A stretch of 64,000 nt of DNA from Rhyzopertha dominica (GCA_025024175.1 QCXZ01000003.1:33690257-33754256), one strand, 5' to 3'. Counted from the first letter of the stretch, positions 11,945 through 26,169 are shown. Notes: generated from the letters alone by a model not told the origin. Numbers and translations are program-made.

Positions 11945-12870
11945 TGGCACACCATACTTTATTCCCACCACGGAAAAATCGAATATCATTTTTCTAGAAG
12001 CTCGTGGAACATTCTGGAAAATTTGTCAGCAGACTAAAAAACAAATAACCCGTAAGTGTATAGCATGTTGCCGTAACCATCTCGCGGTGCAGATGATAAA
12101 AGTGTGGCACATTTCCGTAATCGCCTCATTGTGGAGATGTCGCAAATCGACGTTTCGAGAAATGTCATGGAACATTCTAGAACGTTTCGGAGAATTTTAT
12201 CAGCAGGCGAAAGAAACTCAGTGTGGCACACTGCCGTTACCGTCTCGCGGTCGAAATTCGAAGTTTCAAGTAGTCATATAGAACTTTCTAGAAATTTCTG
12301 TAGAAGACGTAAGACCCCTTAAGCGTGGCACATTGCCTTAATCGTCTCGCGGTGAAGATGTCGAAATTTGACGTTTCGAGAAATCATAGAAGACGCAAGA
12401 ACTCCCAAAAACGGTACATTGCCGCAACCGTCTCTCTGTGAGGATGTCGCAAATCGAAGATTCGAGAGTCATGGAACATTCTGAAAAATTCATCAGCTCA
12501 CGAACGAACCCCTAAAAGTGTGACACATTGTCTCATCGCCTCACTGTAGCAGTATCGAATCTCGACGTATGGAGAATACCATGGAACATTCTGGAAATTT
12601 ATAAGTGGTCGAAAGGACCCCTGCAAGTGGCACACTGCCGTAGCCGTCTCGCGGTGGAAATGTCAATAATTGACTTCGAGAGTCATAGAACTATCTGAAA
12701 ATTCTTCAGCAGACAAAAGAACCCTTAAGAGTGGCACATTGCCTTAACAGTTTCGCTGTGAGGATGACGAATGTAATGGGTATTGTAGACCATTTAATGG
12801 AAGATGAAAGGGAACTCATAAGTGTGGCACATTGCCGAAATCATCTAGCGACTGCACAGAAATACTGTGC
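11945..12870. repeat. Minisatellite of ~87-115-bp units carrying heat-shock-element motifs
   Basis: About nine diverged tandem units. Each has a GTGGCACATTGCCGTAACCG-like block, then CTCGCGGTG-like and GATGTCGCAAATCGACGTTT-like blocks, then a GGAACATTCTGGAAA-like block, and ends AGCAGACGAAAGAAC-like. The third block is a heat shock element (alternating GAA/TTC every 5 bp). Perfect runs of three or more boxes lie at 12007-12019, 12170-12182, 12281-12298 (four boxes) and 12584-12596. Degraded versions lie near 12456, 12474 and 12684. It is non-coding; the open frames across it follow the repeat. Confidence 0.8.
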
Positions 12871-15800
12871 CATCGAAACGGCTCTACAGCAGTTAGACTG
12901 TATTGAACCAATAATATACGAGCATTACCGCAATGCCGCTTTCTACAGTGCATCAGACGTGTTTACGTTAATAGTACAGATGTATGGAAGGTACAACCTA
13001 CCCATAATAATTTTTTTTAAATTCTTTCGTCGCGGTTTTCAGATTTTGGCTACCCGTTTTCCTACATTGTACTCTACAACTATATCGGCCACTATTTTGA
13101 CGTCGTGTGATGCAGTTCCAGGTTCGTTAGAATGTCGAAGGTTCCGGTTCATATAATTATAGTCTTCGCATATAATACTTACAATATTATAACACATTAT
13201 TAACAGGGAAGTACCATTTTCATTCGTGCTAACTCAAAACAAAGTGTGCTGTTAAAGTGTCAACCTCGCCAGCGGTAAATGAGACATTAAGACAACAATT
13301 ACATTTGCGATATCGTTGGCTGAGACCGAAACAGTAGGGTAAGATGGAGTCCTAGTTGGCTGGTTATGAGTTTACCCATGTCAAACTCAGATGGATTTAA
13401 AAAAAAGAGTGTAATTTTCATTGGTAGGTTACTATGGATTCAATTTTGTATTAATTTTAACCGTAGCCATTCAATCGTCCAATCGTGTATATTTGAACAC
13501 GCGTTCAAGTCATTGATTGTAATAAAGAGTGGACAACGGGTTCATGGTTTCAAAATTTTTCTGCCATGTAGGTTAAGATTACGATTTACCTGATATATTT
13601 GTTGTATATCGCGACTTAACGAGAGTGCATTCGAAGGGATACTGCATTATTAAGATGCCAACTAACTGTGCTTTTAAAACAGTCTGTACATTGCAATGCT
13701 TCAGATTATTCCCGGTTATTCTGTGACAGGTGAGGTTAGCGTTTTGCTGAAATTAAACAACCATAGTTAATTATTACGATTTAATCGTGAACCGTGTCTT
13801 GAGTCACAAACTCATGTCGTTTGTTTCTTGTACGTATTTTTAGACATTCCGTCTTTACAACTTTACTACATAATTTTGGAGTTATCCCCTTTTTATACGA
13901 TTATTTGTGGTACTTACCTGCCGTATCCATTCATATTCATGTTCATTTAAAATGTTTTATTTAAATGTGATTGCTGAGTTTGGTTGAGAAAAAGATAACG
14001 CAACAATTTGACTACACTTTTCTTCTATGTAGGTGTGAGACAAATCCGGTGCAGTCATTTGTTAATACGATCGGCGTTCAAATCTATATATGGATACGGC
14101 CGTTTATAATCCGTGGGTTTCGAGTGAATGGCCGGCCAAGTCGGCGACCGTTGGATGCATTTTTTTTTTAGATATACCATTACAATGCAGGCAGAATGAA
14201 AAGTCTTGAATTGTATGCTGCAAATACGTTGGCTTTTACAGGACTTGAAAGATTAGGCAATACCGCGGAAATTATTTATTTNGCATAACTCGAATATTTA
14301 TATAAAAATGTGAACTGATCAATGGAATCTTACATTTTGTCCTGGCAAAATATCAGTAAACATCTTCATAAGTGCACATGTTTTATGGGCTTTGTAATAT
14401 GTTTGGAGTTGTTGAAAAAAATAAGATTTATCTACCACAATTCAGTCAACATATATTTCTCGGTATTAATAAATATACTCTTACTCTTAATACACAGATT
14501 TTCTAAAATATGTTGTTCTATGTTTGGAATTGTGAGACCAGGATCATAAAAAAGTACTTATTAGTGCGTAGTAAACGTTTTCAATACATGATGATGCCAG
14601 TAGGCCAGAAAAGTTGGACTGACGCCTTTTTCCAGGTGCAAAACACGAACTACATGCGTGACAGCTACCCATTGTTCGAATATTTCTGGAACAAACCACT
14701 TGCATTGTTGGCTACTTGTATTGAGCGAAAAAGAAAGTTGCTAAGACACATACCTTTATCGATTGCTCAGTCCAAATACATCGCAAGCTAAAAATACTCG
14801 TGTTAGGTATATTTGCGATACCTACCTATGCAACATCAAAACACGTGTCGTTTTATCGTTATCAAAGAATTTTTGAGCTAATTGCACATCCAATGAGTCA
14901 CTTTCGGTTAAAAAAGACATCAGTCGTCATGCATATCTCGAAATATTCGGGGCAGATATTGATTAGAAGAGCTGTTGCAATCTTAAAAAGCTTGGCAGAT
15001 TTTTTCCGTTATGAAATCATAGCGTTACATTAGCGGAACGGATTGCTTTAATTAAAGCAGTTAGGCGCAAAGGTTTCTGCTATTGTTAAGAACTGTTCAT
15101 CGTTACAGCTGTTTCCTAGAGATAAAAAACGAGAAGAGTTCAAGCGTTGCTAATGCTGCCTGAATGATAATACCTCCACGTTTACGATGAAAAAAGGTAT
15201 ACATTAAGCTGAAAGATACCAGTGACAACGAATAAGTAATCTGTAGGTTATGCTCCGTTGTTCATCGAGATGTACAACATAGGGACATAGGCATAAAGTT
15301 GCAGTTCTGTTTTTATTGGCTGATGGTTCTCCGACCCACATTTTGCCCCGAAGTGGCTTGGCGTGGACCGGAGTTGTTTGGCTGTTTTGTTTCCTTTGTT
15401 TCTTTATAAAAATTGATTTTTTACTTCTAAACCACTGGATTTTGGCGCATCGCAAAGGCTCCTCCCATGTACGTACATCTTCGTTGAGCCCGTCTAGCCG
15501 TCTAGCCCGTCTGTGTCGTTTGTTTTACGGGTAAGAAAAGTATTTCATTTATTAGCATATTTATAGGTATTTTAAACTACAATAACTCCTTTCAAAAATA
15601 CTATCGTATTTAAATAGCTTATACTTATATATAAAAATAGGTATGTACCAAATGTAATCGTAGAAAAATGTTGGTGTCTGCATTTACATTCAAATGATTA
15701 TGACTATTTGCTCGCTTATCCAAGACTGGAGTTTCGTTATTGTACCTTACTGGGCAATACTCAATCAAAGATCGGAACTTTATATAACACGTGGCTATAT

Positions 15801-16480
15801 GTGAGCAAAATTGTTTGCTACTGTTACACAAAAGCTAGTTGATTTATAACTGCGGAAACTCTTCCTGTGGATATATTGAATTGTCCATCAGTAGGTGCCC
15901 AAATTTATTTTTCAACTATGTAGGGTTTAATTGGTTCTATTCTCTAGGTAATTTATTACAGAGCTGTAGGTTTAGTGGGTGTCTGTCAGATGCTGCCAGT
16001 CTAGATTGTTCATTCTGAGATTAGTAGATCCTCCAACACTGTAGTGAAGTGCACCTTCCGTTGTGCATTTTTGTACATGTTCACTACGTCACAAGAAAAT
16101 TTATTGTAATGGCGAGAATGCGATTCTTTCTTAATAACGGTTTGAAATAGTAAAATCTTTTTGCTAACGTGCAAGATTTGTGTTCTATGGACGTTATTGC
16201 GGGATACTTAGCAGTGGTAGATTATAGAGAAATGGGTTAATACATTATTTATTTGGAGTTACTGCCATATATATCCATGATCGGTGCAAACTGAGGTCTT
16301 TTTAATGATCACTGAAAGCATTTACCATCTAATATTCCAATTTACTCTAAAATAATTTAAAGTGAGAGCAATTAGTTTGAAAGTACATTTCTAAGTGTCA
16401 ACGCAGCTTGTCCGTAGGAGAGGCTTTTTATTTCTTAGGAGTGCAAAGAGTAAAGGAAAGCACGTATTCCCGTTCATTCT
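12871..16480. other. Non-coding or old repeat-derived sequence
   Basis: Open frames at 12731-13156, 14322-14791 and 15316-15534 occur unchanged in the duplicate (22424-22849 and so on). None shows a recognisable domain, and their codon patterns look like chance. A CpG-rich stretch at about 14050-14150 and another at 15320-15540 may be old transposon pieces. I see nothing further. Confidence 0.4.
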
Positions 16481-16486
16481 TACATC

Positions 16487-17479
16487 CAGGGCCGGCGAGA
16501 GCATTCACGGGCCCCGGTACTAGTCGCAAGGCGGACCCTTGGCCCAAAAGGAGAGGTAAACTGAAAGTTTAATATGGGTGTTAGGCCTACGCACATTGTG
16601 ACGTCATTTTTGGCTTCGATTTTTTGCATTACATTTCCGTATTAGGTCTAGCTTACGTTTGTGTGTTCTGACACTTGGTCCAGCTCGTGCGGTCAGAAGT
16701 CATAGCGGATCTAGTAAAATATCGGTACACTAACAACCAACTGTGGAAATACTTGTAATGCAATTGAGCCGCTTAAAGGCAAAGGGTGGTAAGTGATTTT
16801 TTTTTCAATTTCAGAGATAACCACACGAATCGATTTGTATTCTTTTCCTCTATTTGTCAGGCCAACTGTGCCATCAGATTCTTGACTCAAAAGAAATTTC
16901 GAATAGAATAGGTATAGTCATAAAAGACTAAGAGACGTGAAGCTCACGAAATCTTAACCTGAAGTTCTGTAAGTCAAAATCGCATGAATTTCACCTACAC
17001 CCCTTTGCCTTTAAGCGCCTCAATTGCAATGCAATAACCCGACCGAAATCCACCAAAATGAAGTCATTGCACCTATAGCATATTTGAGGGTGAAATTGGT
17101 TTTTTGAAAAGAGGAATGTGAAATAAAATTAACTAAGAAACATTTACTGAAAATATGGTACAGTATTTATTTGGAACAACAAAACATCTATGACTGCTAC
17201 ACCCTTTTTTTGCTTTTTTAAGACAGATTCGAAAATAAAAACAACAAAATAACTATATGTAAATGTAAAAATTCTTCTCTTGCCTTTTTGAAGATAAATT
17301 CGTAATTAAAAACAAAGAAACAACTATATTTAAATGTATCATTGATTACATCATGCAGAATAAGGAAATAAGACAAGTAGAAGAGGTGGGAGTCTTCAGA
17401 AGTGCTGAATTAAGAACACAACACAAATAATTAGTGGCAAAGATTAAACTGAGGAAGGTAATAACAGAAAAATAGATAT
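16487..17479. mobile_element. hAT-like element, overlap copy cut off by the contig end
   Basis: Starts CAGGGCCGGCGAGAGC and is identical in layout to the full copy at 26170-27879. It stops at the gap. Confidence 0.6.
16762..17025. mobile_element. Palindromic MITE, overlap copy
   Basis: Same palindrome as 26446-26709, in the duplicated contig end. Confidence 0.6.
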
Positions 17480-17579
17480 NNNNNNNNNNNNNNNNNNNNN
17501 NNNNNNNNNNNNNNNNNNNNNNNNNNNNNNNNNNNNNNNNNNNNNNNNNNNNNNNNNNNNNNNNNNNNNNNNNNNNNNN
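17480..17579. other. 100-N scaffold gap between overlapping contigs
   Basis: Exactly 100 N. The 9.67 kb before it (7810-17479) and the 9.58 kb after it (17580-27162) are the same sequence. Confidence 0.97.
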
Positions 17580-19082
17580 TTCCGCACGACGTTCCTCCCA
17601 CCTTTAGAAACACACTTGGAATATAAAGATTGTGACAGACCCATTTCAGAAACGGATAAGTCTAATACACAATAATATCCATATTATGCCTTCTACCAGA
17701 TATTTCAAATACTTTATGACAGGGCAGTCTCTTATTTACAAAATTTGCACCAAAGAATCGTTTTAGAAAGGTATAGCAGCATTAATACTTACACTATTCC
17801 ACCTTCTAAACTGTCTACCACTTCTTTTAGACTATTCATTTCTGTTTCAAAAACCAATCGAGCGTTATCTATCCCTTCCTTAACATTTTCTGTTGGAATA
17901 GCTAATTCCTCAATGTGCAGTAATGTGTTTAAGTTCTGAATTTCGATGAATCTGAATACCTTTAGCAGTTGCTTGGGTTGTTCGAAAAATAGAATTGGAT
18001 CGTCTTGAGTTTTGCAGTCGTCTAAAAATTGGTCTACTAAATCTTCCAGTGATAAAACGTCACCAGTGGAGGGTAATCTGTATCTGCCAAAAACTGTGCT
18101 TACTTCAGTTGCCAAAGACATATGACTGTCCTTTCTCTCTAAGTGGTAGTAATCGTACTTTCTTCTCCAATATATTGGGCTAACGAGGTATAGGAATTTT
18201 TGATACATCTTACAAGTGCGCCATTTCTCTTCTAAATTATATACGCTATATTTAAGCATTCCATAGCTTTTAGCTAGCTTTCTATAGTGTTCATACATCT
18301 CAGCAGCTACTCTGGCTTCAACTTCCGATCGCCGTAACAACTTCATAGAGCTAGTATGATCTTCATACAAAAATTCTTCGAACGTATCTACGTATTTCTG
18401 GTATTCTTTTTTTATTTTATTAATGATCTGTTGCTCTTGAATTAAATTTTCCTCGATTAAATGGATTTCATCTTCTTTGTAACCAGTTACTATCTTAGTT
18501 CTGAGTACATCTCTCACATCCTCTATGTACCTATTTATTTTGAAATTATCGAATAATGGCCTACCTTCTACGATGCTAAAAAACTCTGGATCAACGTCTT
18601 TCAGTGTTTTCAGCCTTTAATTTCTGCTTCTTTAACATATAATCTGTTTAGTTGGTCTAGTTCTTGTCTTGACCGATAGCTATTGCGTTGGTTGTATTTC
18701 AGTTTTAATTCCTTTCTTCTGAGGTTGTCTCTCCAAGCCCTAGCCATTACCTTATAAGAAAATGCTTCAAGATCTTTTGGTACACAAAGGGAGATGGCTC
18801 TTTGAGAATGTCTCTTTGATTTTTCTCATTAATCTTGGCTCCATCGCTGAAATAATGCTTTTTTACAAACCTCTTCTTAATACCTGCTCTTTCTAAAGGT
18901 GTTGGTGGTTTCACTTTGGGTAGAGGCTTTTTTAACTGTTTTTCTTCTTTTCTTGTCTCTATACCCGGTTTTGATAAGTTGTCTGTTGTTGACTCGGTTT
19001 TATCCAGGTGGACCATCATGGAACATTTTCTTTCTTGCGCCTTTTGCAGGAGTCGCTTACTCGAAATACTTAAAACAGACAT
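17580..19082 (-). pseudogene. CFAP100: Duplicate 5' part of CFAP100, an apparent assembly overlap copy
   Basis: This repeats CFAP100 exon 1 (19082-17793), the 191-bp intron 1 and the first 22 bp of exon 2 (17601-17580), then stops at the 100-N gap. Two single-base deletions relative to the first copy break the frame: one near 18613 (cagcc for cagacc) and one near 18780 (tttggta for tttgggta). It has clean bases where the first copy has N. The copy begins at the first base of its contig, and the matching copy runs to the last base of the previous contig. I therefore read it as the other haplotype of the same gene left unmerged, not a paralogue. The deletions are more likely consensus errors than real mutations. 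Confidence 0.8.
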
Positions 19083-20914
19083 GGTTATCACTTGTGTGCA
19101 AACTGTTACGTTTAGTTAAAATGACGTAGATAATATACTTCAGCACCGCTTGTTTAGTCGATGACAGATGTCGATTGTCGTAGCAACCAGATATGCATAA
19201 GAATGAAGCGCAGTGCTCAGGTATGCAGTAATAAGCCTGTTTTGTGTTATGCGAAAACTCGTATTAGTGTGTAATGTTTGAAAATCATTTTCTTACAATT
19301 TAACTTATTGGAATACTGGCGTTTGTAGGTAAAACATTTGTACCTTTTATCCACATCTGTTAAAAAACAGAGTTAACATTAAAATTAAATTAATCTACCG
19401 ATCTATATCTATATTCTATATAAATTTATCATGTGAGAACATCAAGCAACTTATTAAAATATCTATTCACACTGTGCTGTATGTATACGAATTGATGCCT
19501 TTTTGAACACATACAAATTAACGAGATTAAGTAAACGTAGGATAATGTAAATCGGATTAGGTTCACTTCAGTGGAAACTATAGGAATTCGGCCTACTTTT
19601 CAACATTCTCATAAACTGTACTAATGTTTGAGTGCAAATAAATATATTGTGAGTGTATGCGTAAAAGGAATTTTAGGACAAATGGCACACTGAAATATTA
19701 AATTAAATTCAATATTAATGAACACAATCCCGGAGTGTGGTATTCTCTCAATTGCGCATTAGGTGACGGTTTCAACTTCTAAGTGACGACACTTCAAATG
19801 TCATCTGTATGCTAACATTTTTATTGGTCGCCACTATGGACATATTGCTCAAAATATAGAATTAAACAATACAGGATGAAAAAGTTCCAGTTGATTATAG
19901 CACTGAAAATGTTTAAACAATCAGTAATGTAACTTAAAGCGATGCAGGTGTGCGAAAACATAATAACAAAGGTAACGGTTGCCTACCGCTGGCTGTTGTA
20001 TTTAATCGTGATTTGAATAAAATATTGGTAGATATTAAAATTCAGTTTATTACTCCAAGTTTTACGTTACGATAAAAAATACTGCTAGTTTTTTGGTACT
20101 CTTACAGTGCATTAATTTTATGAAAAATCTTAGTTGCATCCTGTCTTATAATTTCCAGTAGTAAAATCCTTCTCATAGATCTTTCTTCTAGGAATAGTAC
20201 CTACCTCAAACTATTTTTAACAAATTCGTACGTGTTAAATCCAAAGTGAATAGTTCAATTAAAAGTCATAAGTGATGTAAGCAAAACACGATTGTAGTAT
20301 AAAAACAAAACTTCTAAGATACAAATATCCTTTACGGTATTGGCAAAAAGACTAAAAATATTATTCATGTTGTTTGACGCTATTGCTAGGATACATATAT
20401 TGTACAGAAAAAAATCTAGAATGTAACCTTGTTGTAAGCCTGCATCGTCAGTTTTTAGATCTTATTCAAACGTTGCAAATATGCAGAAGTTGCACATGCC
20501 AACTTAGCTAGAACACAAACCAAAATAACAGTAATTGGGGGCCATTAACGGTACGTTACGTCACAATAAATGGCATGGTTGACCTTGTTCAAATAATTGA
20601 TTTTGTCAACATTTTAATTATTAATTATTTTCTTTGCATACAGTTATTTAATTTGGTATTTACCACGACATACAATTCATGCAACTTCCCCATTGGGGGT
20701 GACGCGGTTAATATAAAATCAAGAATGCGAATATGAATATTCCATGAGCACATAATATCTCATAAACTAACACAATTTACTTCTTCTACAAGTTAGTATA
20801 GGTAAATTTGGGGTGGGCCATCTACATGTGACCCGTAGAAGTTCATAATAATTTTGGCATACGCAATCAAATCGACAAGAGTCAAATCATGTTTGAATAC
20901 TAACTATGAATGAC

Positions 20915-21560
20915 TATACTCCGCCCAAACGCGCTCAAATTGTTCAGCTGTATATCTAGAATAATTTATCAATCATCGCCACTCAACCTGCGTTCCGAAG
21001 AAAAAGAAAAATATCCTTGTAAAAGATACCACAAAGCGTTTGTTCAAGAAGTTCACACTGAGCGGTAATTGCATCAATTCCAAGCGTCCAAATAAATCGC
21101 ACCCGAGTCGTTCTAAAAAAATATCGCTGTCGTACTGGATAGTGTTGGGAAACATTGAGTCTCCGACGCATAATTCATGACGATTTGAATTTTTTCCGTA
21201 CAAAATACTGCTGACAAAGATGACTCCCCATGTCATATTTCGGTCGATACGATCAACTTATTGAAGTCATTCTTTGCTGGTCGTTTAATATCCAAAAGTG
21301 ATGATTTTGAGGGCCAGCTCGTTCCCCCGACTTAACGCCACCAGACTTCTATTTGTAGAAATATTTGGAATCCAAAGCGTACATCGACAAGACACAGTCT
21401 CTGGGTCAACTGCAGACCAACATCGTAAGTGAAATAGCGGCTTTACCAAGAGCAACGCTCGAAGAAATTATGGAAAATGCCGAAAAACGAGCCCATTAGG
21501 TCATCAGAGCAAAAGGGGAGTACTCGAAGCAAATCATTCTGAAAGTAGCTGACAAGTATT
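20915..21560 (+). pseudogene. Overlap duplicate of the Tc1/mariner-like transposase relic
   Basis: Nearly base-for-base the same as 11146-11790, with the same internal deletion and the same stops. It belongs to the contig-overlap copy and is not an independent insertion. Confidence 0.75.
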
Positions 21561-21712
21561 TCCTTGGACTAAGGCTCTACCTGCTAACAGAATTCCGACT
21601 CAAAACGGAAACCCAACAGTTAACAGTAATGTTCGCCGAAGGTAAAAGTCAGTTTTGCATTTTGAGACCAAGTGACGTTGCGCGTAGTAGATCTACAAAA
21701 GCTGTCACCTAC

Positions 21713-22560
21713 TTGGCACACCATACTTTATTTCCACCACGGAAAAATCGAATATCATTTTTCGAGAAGCTCGTGGAACATTCTGGAAAATTTGTCAGCA
21801 GACTAAAAAACAAATAACCCGTTGTGGAGATGTCGCAAATCGACGTTTCGAGAATGTCATGGAACATTCTAGAACGTTTCGGAGAATTTATCAGCAGACG
21901 AAAGAAACTCAGTGTGGCACACTGCCGTTACCGTCTCGCGGTCGAAATTCGAAGTTTCAAGTAGTCATATAGAACTTTCTAGAAATTTCTGTAGAAGACG
22001 TAAGACCCCTTAAGCGTGGCACATTGCCTTAATCGTCTCGCGGTGAAGATGTCGAAATTTGACGTTTCGAGAAATCATAGAAGACGCAAGAACTCCCAAA
22101 AACGGTTACATTGCCGCAAACCGTCTCTCTGTGAGGATGTCGCAAATCGAAGATTCGAGAGTCATGGAACATTCTGAAAAATTCATCAGCTCACGAACGA
22201 ACCCCTAAAAGTGTGACACATTGTCTCATCGCCTCACTGTAGAAGTATCGAATCTCGACGTATGGAGAATACCATGGAACATTCTGGAAATTTATAAGTG
22301 GTCGAAAGGACCCCTGCAAGTGGCACACTGCCGTAGCCGTCTCGCGGTGGAAATGTCAATAATTGACTTCGAGAGTCATAGAACTATCTGAAAATTCTTC
22401 AGCAGACAAAAGAACCCTTAAGAGTGGCACATTGCCTTAACAGTTTCGCTGTGAGGATGACGAATGTAATGGGTATTGTAGACCATTTAATGGAAGATGA
22501 AAGGGAACTCATAAGTGTGGCACATTGCCGAAATCATCTAGCGACTGCACAGAAATACTG
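21713..22560. repeat. Minisatellite, overlap copy with 83 bp fewer
   Basis: Same array as 11945-12870 but missing 83 bp at the ACCCG/TTGTGG junction near 21820, which removes most of one repeat unit. This looks like a true length allele, because the flanking units are otherwise nearly identical. Confidence 0.75.
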
Positions 22561-25500
22561 TGCCATCGAAACGGCTCTACAGCAGTTAGACTGTATTGAA
22601 CCAATAATATACGAGCATTACCGCAATGCCGCTTTCTACAGTGCATCAGACGTGTTTACGTTAATAGTACAGATGTATGGAAGGTACAACCTACCCATAA
22701 TAATTTTTTTTAAATTCTTTCGTCGCGGTTTTCAGATTTTGGCTACCCGTTTTCCTACATTGTACTCTACAACTATATCGGCCACTATTTTGACGTCGTG
22801 TGATGCAGTTCCAGGTTCGTTAGAATGTCGAAGGTTCCGGTTCATATAATTATAGTCTTCGCATATAATACTTACAATATTATAACACATTATTAACAGG
22901 GAAGTACCATTTTCATTCGTGCTAACTCAAAACAAAGTGTGCTGTTAAAGTGTCAACCTCGCCAGCGGTAAATGAGACATTAAGACAACAATTACATTTG
23001 CGATATCGTTGGCTGAGACCGAAACAGTAGGGTAAGATGGAGTCCTAGTTGGCTGGTTATGAGTTTACCCATGTCAAACTCGGATGGATTTAAAAAAGTG
23101 AGTGTAATTTTCATTGGTAGGTTACTGTGGATTCAATTTTGTATTAATTTTAACCGTAGCCATTCAATCGTCCAATCGTGTATATTTGAACACGCGTTCA
23201 AGTCATTGATTGTAATAAAGAGTGGACAACGGGTTCATGGTTTCAAAATTTTCTGCCATGTAGGTTAAGATTACGATTTACCTGATATATTTGTTGTATA
23301 TCGCGACTTAACGAGAGTGCATTCGAAGGGATACTGCATTATTAAGATGCCAACTAACTGTGCTTTTAAAACAGTCTGTANATTGCANTGCTTCAGATTA
23401 TTCCCGGTTATTCTGNGACAGGTGAGGTTAGCGTTTTGCTTAAATTAATCAACCATAGTTAATTATTACGATTTAATCATGAACCGTGTCTGGAGTCACA
23501 AACTCATGTCGTTTGTTTCTTGTACGTATTTTTAGACATTCCGTCTTTACAACTTTACTACATAATTTTGGAGTTATCCCTTTTTTATACGATTATTTGT
23601 GGTACTTACCTGCCGTATCCATTCATATTCATGTTCATTTAAAATGTTTTATTTAAATGTGATTGCTGAGTTTGGTTGAGAAAAAGATAACGCAACAATT
23701 TGACTACACTTTTCTTCTATGTAGGTGTGAGACAAATCCGGTGCAGTCATTTGTTAATACGATCGGCGTTCAAATCTATATATGGATACGGCCGTTTATA
23801 ATCCGTGGGTTTCGAGTGAATGGCCGGCCAAGTCGGCGACCGTTGGATGCATTTTTTTTTAGATATACCATTACAATGCAGGCAGAATGAAAAGTCTTGA
23901 ATTGTATGCTGCAAATACGTTGGCTTTTACAGGACTTGAAAGATTAGGCAATACCGCGGAAATTATTTATTTCGCATAACTCGAATATTTATATAAAAAT
24001 GTGAACTGATCAATGGAATCTTACATTTTGTCCTGGCAAAATATCAGTAAACATCTTCATAAGTGCACATGTTTTATGGGCTTTGTAATATGTTTGGAGT
24101 TGTTGAAAAAAATAAGATTTATCTACCACAATTCAGTCAACATATATTTCTCGGTATTAATAAATATACTCTTACTCTTAATACACAGATTTTCTAAAAT
24201 ATGTTGTTCTATGTTTGGAATTGTGAGACCAGGATCATAAAAAAGTACTTATTAGTGCGTAGTAAACGTTTTCAATACATGATGATGCCAGTAGGCCAGA
24301 AAAGTTGGACTGACGCCTTTTTCCAGGTGCAAAACACGAACTACATGCGTGACAGCTACCCATTGTTCGAATATTTCTGGAACAAACCACTTGCATTGTT
24401 GACTACTTGTATTGAGCGAAAAAGAAAGTTGCTAAGACACATACCTTTATCGATTGCTCAGTCCAAATATATTGCAAGCTAAAAATACTCGTGTTAGGTA
24501 TATTTGCGATACCTACCTATGCAACATCAAAACACGTGTCGTTTTATCGTTATCAAAGAATTTTTGAGCTAATTGCACATCCAATGAGTCACTTTCGGTT
24601 AAAAAGACATCAGTCGTCATGCATATCTCGAAATATTTGGGGCAGATATTGATTAGAAGAGCTGTTGCAATCTTAAAAAGCTTGGCAGATTTTTTCCGTT
24701 ATGAAATCATAGCGTTACATTAGCGGAACGGATTGCTTTAATTAAAGCAGTTAGGCGCAAAGGTTTCTGCTNTTGTTAAGAACTGTTCATCGTTACAGCT
24801 GTTTCCTAGAGATAAAAAACGAGAAGAGTTCAAGCGTTGCTAATGCTGCCTGAATGATAATACCTCCACGTTTACGATGAAAAAAGGTATACATTAAGCT
24901 GAAAGATACCAGTGACAACGAATAAGTAATCTGTAGGTTATGCTACGTTGTTCATCGAGATGTACAACATAGGGACATAGGCATAAAGTTGCAGTTCTGT
25001 TTTTATTGGCTGATGGTTCTCCGACCCACATTTTGCCCCGAAGTGGCTTGGCGTGGACCGGAGTTGTTTGGCTGTTTTGTTTCCTTTGTTTCTTTATAAA
25101 AATTGATTTTTTACTTCTAAACCACTGGATTTTGGCGCATCGCAAAGGCTCCTCCCATGTACGTACATCTCAACGAAATACGCTCTAGCCCGTCTGTGTC
25201 GTTTGTTTTACGGGTAAGAAAAGTATTTCATTTATTAGCATATTTATAGCTATTTTAAACTACAATAACTCCTTTCAAAAATACTATCGTATTTAAATAG
25301 CTTATACTTATATATAAAAATAGGTATGTACCAAATGTAATCGTAGAAAAATGTTGGTGTCTGCATTTACATTCAAATGATTATGACTATTTGCTCGCTT
25401 ATCCAAGACTGGAGTTTCGTTATTGTACCTTACTGGGCAATACTCAATCAAAGATCGGAACTTTATATAACACGTGGCTATATGTGAGCAAAATTGTTTG

Positions 25501-26169
25501 CTACTGTTACACAAAAGCTAGTTGATTTATAACTGCGGAAACTCTTCCTGTGGATATATTGAATTGTCCATCAGTAGGTGCCCAAATTTATTTTTCAACT
25601 ATGTAGGGTTTAATTGGTTCTATTCTCTAGGTAATTTATTACAGAGCTGTAGGTTTAGTGGGTGTCTGTCAGATGCTGCCAGTCTAGATTGTTCATTCTG
25701 AGATTAGTAGATCCTCCAACACTGTAGTGAAGTGCGCCTTCCGTTGTGCATTTTTGTACATGTTCACTACGTCACAAGAAAATTTATTGTAATGGCGAGA
25801 ATGCGATTCTTTCTTAATAACGGTTTGAAATAGTAAAATCTTTTTGCTACGTGCAAGAGTTGTGTTCTATGGACGTTATTGCGGGATACTTAGCAGTGGT
25901 AGATTCTAGAGAAATGGGTTAAATACATTATTTATTTTGGAGTTACTGCCATATATATCCATGATCGGTGCAAACTGAGGTCTTTTTAATGTTCACTGAA
26001 AGCATTTACCATCTAAATTCCAATTACTCTAAAAATAATTTAAAGTGAGAGCAATTAGTTTGAAAGTACATTTCTAAGTGTCAACGCAGCTTGTCCGTAG
26101 GAGAGGCTTTTTATTTCTTAGGAGTGCAAAGAGTAAAGGAAAGCACGTATTCCCGTTCATTCTTACATC

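Larger units (their letters stand above)
7810..17479. repeat. Overlap copy 1 (duplicated at 17580-27162)
   Basis: Colinear match throughout. The last base of this copy is the last base of its contig, and the first base of copy 2 is the first base of the next contig. Copy lengths are 9670 and 9583 bp; most of the difference is one 83-bp deletion in the minisatellite. Confidence 0.93.

Noticed and set aside
12731..13156. 141-aa plus-strand frame, identical in both copies
   Set aside because: It starts inside the minisatellite, has no domain, and its conservation only reflects the contig overlap.
13660..13730. MPTNCAFKTVC... as a THAP first exon
   Set aside because: Cysteine spacing does not fit C-x2-4-C and the frame stops after about 23 codons with no C-x2-H half.
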